Source of the DNA: Candidatus Avimicrobium faecavium
Lineage (GTDB): Bacteria; Bacillota; Clostridia; Oscillospirales; Ruminococcaceae
Direction: 5' to 3'
Assembly (NCBI GenBank): GCA_904419105.1
Contig: CAJFQR010000055.1
Location: 1 to 9,878 of the forward strand
Length of the DNA: 9,878 bases
Below are positions 5,794 through 9,878 of the stretch, piece by piece (the stretch's first letter is position 1; each line of letters starts with the position of its first letter). Made by a program: the position numbers and the translations under genes. The notes below the pieces were generated by a model that was not told the DNA's origin, searched no databases, and saw only the letters and a program-made list of their open reading frames with translations.

Positions 5794-7136
5794 CACTCTG
5801 CCAGCCGATAGACGCCGGACGGGTGCCGGACCGGGTCGGTGCTGGCAACCAGCAGGCTGCCGTCGGCCGGGGTGGTGTCGATGGTGAGGGTATAGCTGCC
5901 GGCCTCCTGACGGCCCACCGGCCCGGTGATGGCCGGCGGGGCCAGACGGGGGCAGTACACCTCCACAATAAAGACCCCGGGAGCTTCCTCCCGGACGGCG
6001 GTGACGACGCCGTATCCGTTCACGGCGAGCAGGCCCTCCCCGGTGCGGGAAAGCGCAAGATACGGCGCCATCGGGTCGTCGGTCTCGGGATACCACTCCC
6101 TCCCGTCGCCAAGGGCGGCGAGAAGGGCTTCGGCGGCAGGGCCGTAGGACGGGGCCCTGACCGTCTCCCGGTCGAGGACCAGCCCGCCGACCGCCTCCTT
6201 CTGCCAGAGCTCGATGACGGCCCACTCCGGCTCCCCTGCGGCCTCAGGAAGGCCGCTGACCTCGGTCAGCGTCAGATGGGTGTCGGTGTCGGTCCAGGCG
6301 TCGGTGACAGCGCAGCGGCTGCCCTCCGGCAGCGCCGGCAGGGCGACGACCACCAGCTCCCCGCCGGCGTCAAAGAACCAGTCCTGGAGGTGGAGCTCCT
6401 CCCCGGGAGCGAGGCGGAAGTTGTCCAGCCACTCCGCAAAGTCCCCGCCGAAACGGCCGCCGTACTCCGCCAGAAAGTCCCCAAAAGCCGCCGCATCGGT
6501 AAAGACCAGCGCCTCCTCCGGCAGTGCGCCGCCGCCGGTCACCGGGTAGTAACGCGGGCCCCACTGGATCGGACGGACATCCAAGACCTCAGTCTCCACC
6601 GCCGCCTTCTCCGGGAGCCGGTCGCCGGTGACGGTGAAAAACAGCCACCGCGCCCCCCGGCCGGCATCGGAGGCGCCGGGGACCGACTGCACCTCCACCG
6701 TCAGGCAGCCGCCGGTGACCGCCGCCTGCTGGAAGGAGCCGCTCAGCCGGTACTCACGCCCCTCCCCCGGGTCCGGCAGCGCGATGGCGGCGACACAGCC
6801 GCCGTCCCGGTAAACCGCCTCGAACGGGGACTCCCCCTTCACCGACAGGCGGGTGAAGTCGGTGGAAAAGTGGGAGATATTCTCCTCACAGAAGCGGTCG
6901 TACGCCTCGGCAGTCGTGAGCAGCACCGGCTCCGGGCAGAGCTCCTCCGTATAGCCGGCGCAGGTGTAAAAGCTGCCGTTCCAGCTGACGGTGAAGCTCT
7001 CCTCCCCGGCATCGGAGCCGGCCGAAGAGGCCTCCTCCGGCTGGGAGGGCGGCACGGGTGCGGGCTGCTGCCGTGGAGTGCAGCCGCCGAACAGCACCGC
7101 CAGCGCAAACAGGCAGACGGCAAGGCTTTTTCGCAT
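5793..7136 (-). CDS. Lipoprotein with duplicated domain, function unknown
   Basis: A 447-residue predicted lipoprotein: basic MRKS, a hydrophobic stretch to residue 18, and a lipobox-like LFGGC with C19 as the lipidated residue (F at -3 is slightly unusual). A Pro/Glu/Ser-rich spacer (21-46) then holds the body off the membrane. The body holds two related units, about 72-187 and 211-326. Both show T-x-A-x2-[YF]-x2-F-x2-E near the start, then F-x2-DF, a central IALP/VALP-x3-EG, LT[VL] followed by a Pro-containing turn, W, and a V-x-[ED]-x-E ending. The last 120 residues form a separate beta-rich part (GEGLLAVNGYGVVTAV, GVFIVEVY). No enzyme motif is visible; I do not recognise the family. The start at 7136 has GGAGGG with 6 bases of spacing. 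It is monocistronic, convergent with glf, and could act in envelope or substrate binding. Confidence 0.88.
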   Translation of the reverse strand: MRKSLAVCLFALAVLFGGCTPRQQPAPVPPSQPEEASSAGSDAGEESFTVSWNGSFYTCAGYTEELCPEPVLLTTAEAYDRFCEENISHFSTDFTRLSVKGESPFEAVYRDGGCVAAIALPDPGEGREYRLSGSFQQAAVTGGCLTVEVQSVPGASDAGRGARWLFFTVTGDRLPEKAAVETEVLDVRPIQWGPRYYPVTGGGALPEEALVFTDAAAFGDFLAEYGGRFGGDFAEWLDNFRLAPGEELHLQDWFFDAGGELVVVALPALPEGSRCAVTDAWTDTDTHLTLTEVSGLPEAAGEPEWAVIELWQKEAVGGLVLDRETVRAPSYGPAAEALLAALGDGREWYPETDDPMAPYLALSRTGEGLLAVNGYGVVTAVREEAPGVFIVEVYCPRLAPPAITGPVGRQEAGSYTLTIDTTPADGSLLVASTDPVRHPSGVYRLAE

Positions 7137-7155
7137 CGCGATCCCTCCTTTTTTC

Positions 7156-7188
7156 TACCAGCATAGCACCAAACCCGGAAAAAGGCAA
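7156..7188 (-). promoter_or_regulatory. Promoter of the lipoprotein gene
   Basis: On the minus strand TTGCCT (7188-7183), a 17-base spacer and TATGCT (7165-7160) with a TGC extension (7168-7166). Transcription would start near 7153, so the leader is short (about 17 bases) and holds little more than the ribosome binding site. It shares TGCTATRCTGNTA with two other promoters in the window. Confidence 0.7.
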
Positions 7189-7217
7189 ACAAAAAACAGT
7201 CCGGCACACGGCCGGAC
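7189..7217 (-). terminator. Intrinsic terminator of the transketolase operon
   Basis: A 7-bp stem (7199-7205 with 7211-7217) with a 5-base loop is followed on the minus strand by TGTTTTTTGTTT. It begins 20 bases after the stop codon of the C-terminal subunit gene and lies just upstream of the lipoprotein promoter. Confidence 0.85.
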
Positions 7218-7237
7218 CGTTTTACAGGGCAGAGGGA

Positions 7238-8206
7238 TCACTTTTTGCGGGCGAGGACCGCGCGGGCCTTTTCGGCGATGACGGCGGCGGTGAGGCCGAA
7301 GCGCTCCTTGAGATAGCCCTCGGTGCCGACCTCGCCGAACTCGTCGCGGACGCCGACCATCTCCATCGGCACCGGATCACCCTGGACCAGCACCTCGGCC
7401 ACGGCGCTGCCGAGCCCGCCGATGACGCTGTGGTTCTCACAGGTGACGATGGCGCCGGTCTCGGCGGCGGCCTGGCGGATGAGCCCGGCGTCGATGGGCT
7501 TGATGGTGAACATATCGATGACCCGGGCGGAGATGCCCTCAAGGGCCAGCTGTTCGGCGGCGGTGAGAGCCTCGTCCACCAGGATGCCGGCGGCGATGAG
7601 GGTGACATCGCTGCCCTCCCGGACGGTGATGCCCTTGCCGACGGTGAAGGTGGTGCCCTCCTCATAGATCTTGACGGCGGTCTTCCGCTTCAGGCGGATG
7701 TAGTGCAGGCCGCGCTTTTCCGACAGCTCCCGGACGACGCTGCGCAGCATCGTGGTGTCCGACGGCTCAACGATGACGGCGGTGGGGACGGTGCGCAGGA
7801 TGCCCACATCTTCAAAGGGCATGTGGGTGCCGCCGTTGTACTGGGCGGTGACACCGGGATCGGAGCCGATGACATTGACCGTGTTGCGGCCGTAGGCCAC
7901 CGACAGGAACAGCTGGTCGAAGCAGCGCCGGGTGGCGAAGGGCCCGAAGGAGTGGACGAAGGGGGTCATGCCCACCGCCGAAAGCCCGGCGGCGACGCCG
8001 ATCATATTCGCCTCGGCAATGCCGATGTCATAGGCGCGGTCGGGATAGGCCCTGGCAAAGGGCCGCATCCCGCTGGAGCCGAACAGGTCGGCGTCCAGAT
8101 AGACGATGTCCTCCCGGGACGCGGCCAGGTCCACCAGCGTCTCACAGAGGGCGGCGCGCATCTCTGTCTTTTCTTTTTCGCGTGTAGTCGCAAGTACCAG
8201 TGCCAT
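7238..8206 (-). CDS. Transketolase, C-terminal subunit
   Basis: A 322-residue subunit carrying the pyrimidine-binding and C-terminal domains of a split transketolase, which moves two-carbon units between sugar phosphates in the non-oxidative pentose phosphate pathway using thiamine diphosphate. DIGIAEANMIGVAAGLS (60-76) carries the catalytic glutamate (E65) that contacts the cofactor's pyrimidine ring; TPFVHSFGPFATRRCFDQL (81-99) and GGTHMPFEDVGILRTVP (125-141) are further family blocks. The C-terminal domain (about 190-322) has the AAGILVDEAL and TCENHSVIGGLGSAVAE segments. It needs the N-terminal subunit for activity. Its ATG overlaps the partner's stop codon as TAATG, and its GGAGG site (8218-8214) lies inside the partner's last codons, so the two are translationally coupled in equal amounts. 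A DXP-synthase-like or other ThDP transferase is less likely, since DXP synthase is a single chain. Confidence 0.95.
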   Translation of the reverse strand: MALVLATTREKEKTEMRAALCETLVDLAASREDIVYLDADLFGSSGMRPFARAYPDRAYDIGIAEANMIGVAAGLSAVGMTPFVHSFGPFATRRCFDQLFLSVAYGRNTVNVIGSDPGVTAQYNGGTHMPFEDVGILRTVPTAVIVEPSDTTMLRSVVRELSEKRGLHYIRLKRKTAVKIYEEGTTFTVGKGITVREGSDVTLIAAGILVDEALTAAEQLALEGISARVIDMFTIKPIDAGLIRQAAAETGAIVTCENHSVIGGLGSAVAEVLVQGDPVPMEMVGVRDEFGEVGTEGYLKERFGLTAAVIAEKARAVLARKK

Positions 8207-9054
8207 TATTCCGCCTCCAACTCTGCCAGTTCGGCCTCGAGCTCCGCCAGGCCGGCGGCCAGCTGCTCGGGGATGATGTTCACATGATGATTGTTCTCCG
8301 CCTCGGAGACAAAGCTGCAGCCCTTGCCCTTGACGGTGTCCAGGACGATGCAGTGGGGCCGGCCGTCGTCCATCGTCTTGGCATGGTGGATGGCGTCGGA
8401 GATGGCGGCCACATCATGGCCGTCCACCGTCACCGCATCCCAGCCGAAGGCGGCAAAGCGCTCGGCGATGTTGGAGAAGTCGTTGATGTCGGCGATGTAG
8501 CCGTCCAGCTGCTTCTTGTTCCAGTCGACGAAGGCGATCAGGCCGTCCAGTTTCTGCTGGGCGGCAAAGCTGGCGGCCTCCCACACCTGGCCCTCCTGGA
8601 TCTCCCCGTCGCCGAGGATCAGATAGGTGGTGTTGTCCTTGTGCTGGATGCGCTTGCCCAGCGCCACCCCCACCGCCAGCGACGAGCCCTGGCCCAGGGA
8701 GCCGGTGGTCATATCGATGCCGGGGGTGAGCCGGTGGTCACAGTGGCTGGGCAGATGGGTGCCGCCCTGGTTGATGGTGAGCAGTTCCTCCATGGGGAAG
8801 AAGCCCCGGAGCGCCAGCGTAGCGTAGATCCCCGGGCCGGCATGGCCCTTTGAACAGACCAGATAGTCCCGGTCCGGCCAGTCGGGGTTTGCGGGGTCCA
8901 CCTTCATCTCCCCGGAGTAGAGCACCGCCAACAGATCCGCGATGGAAAGGGAGCCGCCAAGATGGCCAAAGCCGAGATGGCCGAGGGCCTTGAGCGTTTC
9001 GATCCGGATCCGGGTGGCAAAGATCTTCACCTGCTTCTGCTGAGCAAGTTCCAT
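8206..9054 (-). CDS. Transketolase, N-terminal subunit
   Basis: A 282-residue subunit carrying the pyrophosphate-binding domain of the split transketolase. GHLGGSLSIADLLAVLY (30-46), CSKGHAGPGIYATLA (67-81), TGSLGQGSSLAVGVALG (117-133) and the thiamine diphosphate/metal motif starting GDG (148-150) and ending in WNKKQ (N179) are all intact. The start at 9054 has GGAGGTG (9067-9061) with 6 bases of spacing; an in-frame TTG at 9069 lies before that site and is rejected. The last residues are a short repeat, LAELEAELAELEAE, which looks like an added charged helix. The coding repeat also supplies the GGAGG site of the next gene. It is first in a two-gene operon with its own extended -10 promoter. 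Both halves together equal a normal single-chain transketolase of about 600-660 residues. Confidence 0.95.
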   Translation of the reverse strand: MELAQQKQVKIFATRIRIETLKALGHLGFGHLGGSLSIADLLAVLYSGEMKVDPANPDWPDRDYLVCSKGHAGPGIYATLALRGFFPMEELLTINQGGTHLPSHCDHRLTPGIDMTTGSLGQGSSLAVGVALGKRIQHKDNTTYLILGDGEIQEGQVWEAASFAAQQKLDGLIAFVDWNKKQLDGYIADINDFSNIAERFAAFGWDAVTVDGHDVAAISDAIHHAKTMDDGRPHCIVLDTVKGKGCSFVSEAENNHHVNIIPEQLAAGLAELEAELAELEAE

Positions 9055-9103
9055 AGTCCACACCTCCAAATTTCTGTGAAAAGCACTGCTTTTGTCGGTC
9101 TGC

Positions 9104-9116
9104 TAACAGTATAGCA
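9104..9116 (-). promoter_or_regulatory. Extended -10 promoter of the transketolase operon
   Basis: On the minus strand TGC-TATACT (9116-9108) followed by GTTA. The -35 region (GGCAAT/TGGCAA near 9131-9137) is a poor match. Transcription would start near 9101, giving a leader of about 47 bases. It is nearly identical to the amidohydrolase promoter at 2196-2184. Confidence 0.65.
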
Positions 9117-9174
9117 CATTCCGGGGAGCGATTGCCACCGGGCATCTGTAAAAAATCCGCTCCCTTCCGGGCAG

Positions 9175-9213
9175 AAAAAAGGGCAGTTTGCCAAAAGCTG
9201 CGGCAAACTGCCC
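9175..9213 (-). terminator. Intrinsic terminator of the right-edge gene
   Basis: A perfect 12-bp stem (9181-9192 with 9202-9213) with a 9-base loop is followed on the minus strand by six T residues (9180-9175). It starts 25 bases after the stop codon at 9238 and is the strongest hairpin in the window. Confidence 0.95.
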
Positions 9214-9237
9214 TCTGCGGGCCGTGATCGGCAGGGT

Positions 9238-9878
9238 TCAGGCGGCGGGGGTCTCCGGCGCGGTGGCCTCTGCGGGGACCTCTTCCGCCGGAGCTTCCTC
9301 CGGTGCGGTGTCCCCGGGCTCGGTCAGGGCCTCACCGCCGGTGAAGGTGGTGTTCGCAAAGGCGGTGACCTCAAAGACATAGCCGTCCCCGTCCCGGTAC
9401 TCGAGGCGGACGGTGTCCCCGGGCTGGGTGATGGGCAGCTGGGCGCTGAGGCTGCTGTCCGCCGTGAAGATGCGCCCGTGCTCCCCGGCAAGCACCAGCG
9501 AGTAGACGGTGCTGCCGCCCTCCACATGGGCCGCCACCCGGCTTACGGTGCCGGTGGTCTCGCTGTCGCCGGTGAGGCCGGCGCCGATGGACCCGCCCTG
9601 GTTCTGGGCGAGGACCTCCGAGTAATCCCGCAGTGCGGCCTCGATGGTCTCCCCGGTGCCGACGCTGGAGTAGTTCTCCACCGAGACGAAGGCGTACTGC
9701 TTGATCAGGCCGGCGCTGTCCTTCATCGGCATAAAGTAGGTGGCGATGCCGTCCACATTGAGAATGATCGGGAAGTCGGCCTTATAGCCCAGGTCCTGCA
9801 GCTTGCCCTGAGCGGACTGCTGGGCGCTGCGCTCGGTGGCGCCGTTCATCTGGTAGAGGATCGGCCGCTTGGAGACCA
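9238..9878 (-). CDS. C-terminal part of an unidentified protein, 5' end beyond the window
   Basis: The frame is open to the window edge and the residues before the first Met (VSKRPILYQ) look like coding sequence, so this is the last 213 or so codons of a longer gene rather than one starting at 9849. The first part contains FPIILNVDGIATYFMPM, KDSAGLIKQYAFVSVENYS and VGTGETIEAALRDYSEVLA, which resembles a conserved domain I cannot name, possibly the C-terminal domain of a large membrane or exported protein. Next comes a beta-rich stretch (TVSRVAAHVEGGSTVYSLVL, GRIFTADSS, PGDTVRLEYRDG, YVFEVTAFAN) that could be an OB-like barrel. The final 30 residues are a low-complexity Pro/Glu/Ala/Thr tail. 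No membrane segment is visible here. A strong terminator follows. Confidence 0.8.
   Translation of the reverse strand, partial: VSKRPILYQMNGATERSAQQSAQGKLQDLGYKADFPIILNVDGIATYFMPMKDSAGLIKQYAFVSVENYSSVGTGETIEAALRDYSEVLAQNQGGSIGAGLTGDSETTGTVSRVAAHVEGGSTVYSLVLAGEHGRIFTADSSLSAQLPITQPGDTVRLEYRDGDGYVFEVTAFANTTFTGGEALTEPGDTAPEEAPAEEVPAEATAPETPAA

Noticed and set aside
3520..6225. A 901-codon minus-strand open frame across the glycosyltransferase and glf genes
   Set aside because: It lies antisense to two clear enzymes, is rich in His/Arg/Val/Gly as expected for the complement of G+C-rich codons, has no recognisable domain, and runs through a strong terminator.
5502..7166. A 554-codon plus-strand frame opposite the lipoprotein gene
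   Set aside because: It starts inside glf, crosses the bidirectional terminator and has shadow-type composition; the opposite frame has a signal peptide, lipobox and ribosome binding site.
7058..8287. A 409-codon plus-strand frame opposite the transketolase C-subunit
   Set aside because: It is antisense to a clear transketolase gene and crosses its terminator.
9121..9170. Imperfect inverted repeat (CCGGGGAGCG with CGCTCCCTTCCGG) upstream of the transketolase promoter
   Set aside because: The arms are uneven and about 28 bases apart, which is easily due to G+C-rich composition; no T tract or conserved operator pattern is visible.

Overview
The window looks like chromosomal DNA from a G+C-rich, Gram-positive anaerobe, most likely a Clostridia gut lineage (Oscillospiraceae/Ruminococcaceae-like). 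This is an inference from strong GGAGG-type ribosome binding sites, sigma-A type promoters, compact intrinsic terminators, a transketolase split into two genes, an Rrf2-family regulator, a lipoprotein with a Firmicutes-style signal, and a GAAC-N4-GTTC (Gram-positive LexA-type) box. No species can be named. High G+C at third codon positions produces very long antisense reading frames over nearly every gene; I treat these as shadows. I see no insertion sequence, phage gene, CRISPR array or rRNA.

Layout, left to right. (1) The left edge cuts a minus-strand tRNA (probably Ala) driven by a perfect-consensus promoter. (2) A 69-codon minus-strand gene of unknown function follows, with a LexA-box-like palindrome upstream. 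(3) A YtcJ-type metal-dependent amidohydrolase (minus) has its own extended -10 promoter and terminator. (4) An Rrf2-family regulator with a three-cysteine Fe-S-type motif (minus) is divergent from a small P-loop kinase-like protein (plus). (5) A two-gene plus-strand operon, a family 2 glycosyltransferase followed by UDP-galactopyranose mutase (glf), has its own promoter, a leader hairpin and a terminator. (6) Convergent to it, sharing that bidirectional terminator, is a minus-strand lipoprotein gene with an internally duplicated domain. (7) A translationally coupled minus-strand pair encodes the N- and C-terminal subunits of a split transketolase. (8) The right edge cuts a minus-strand gene whose C-terminal part has a conserved-looking domain, a possible small beta-barrel and an acidic Pro/Ala/Thr tail.

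Functionally the window is a set of short, independently transcribed units rather than one pathway. The glycosyltransferase and mutase belong together: the mutase makes UDP-galactofuranose, and the glycosyltransferase is the obvious candidate to use it or extend the same glycan. The transketolase pair serves non-oxidative pentose phosphate metabolism. The Rrf2 regulator may control itself and possibly the divergent kinase. The points most worth a second look are the LexA-like box before the small unknown gene, the Rrf2 gene with a direct repeat over its own -10, the duplicated-domain lipoprotein, and the minimal galactofuranose module. I did not find a clearly new multi-gene system.
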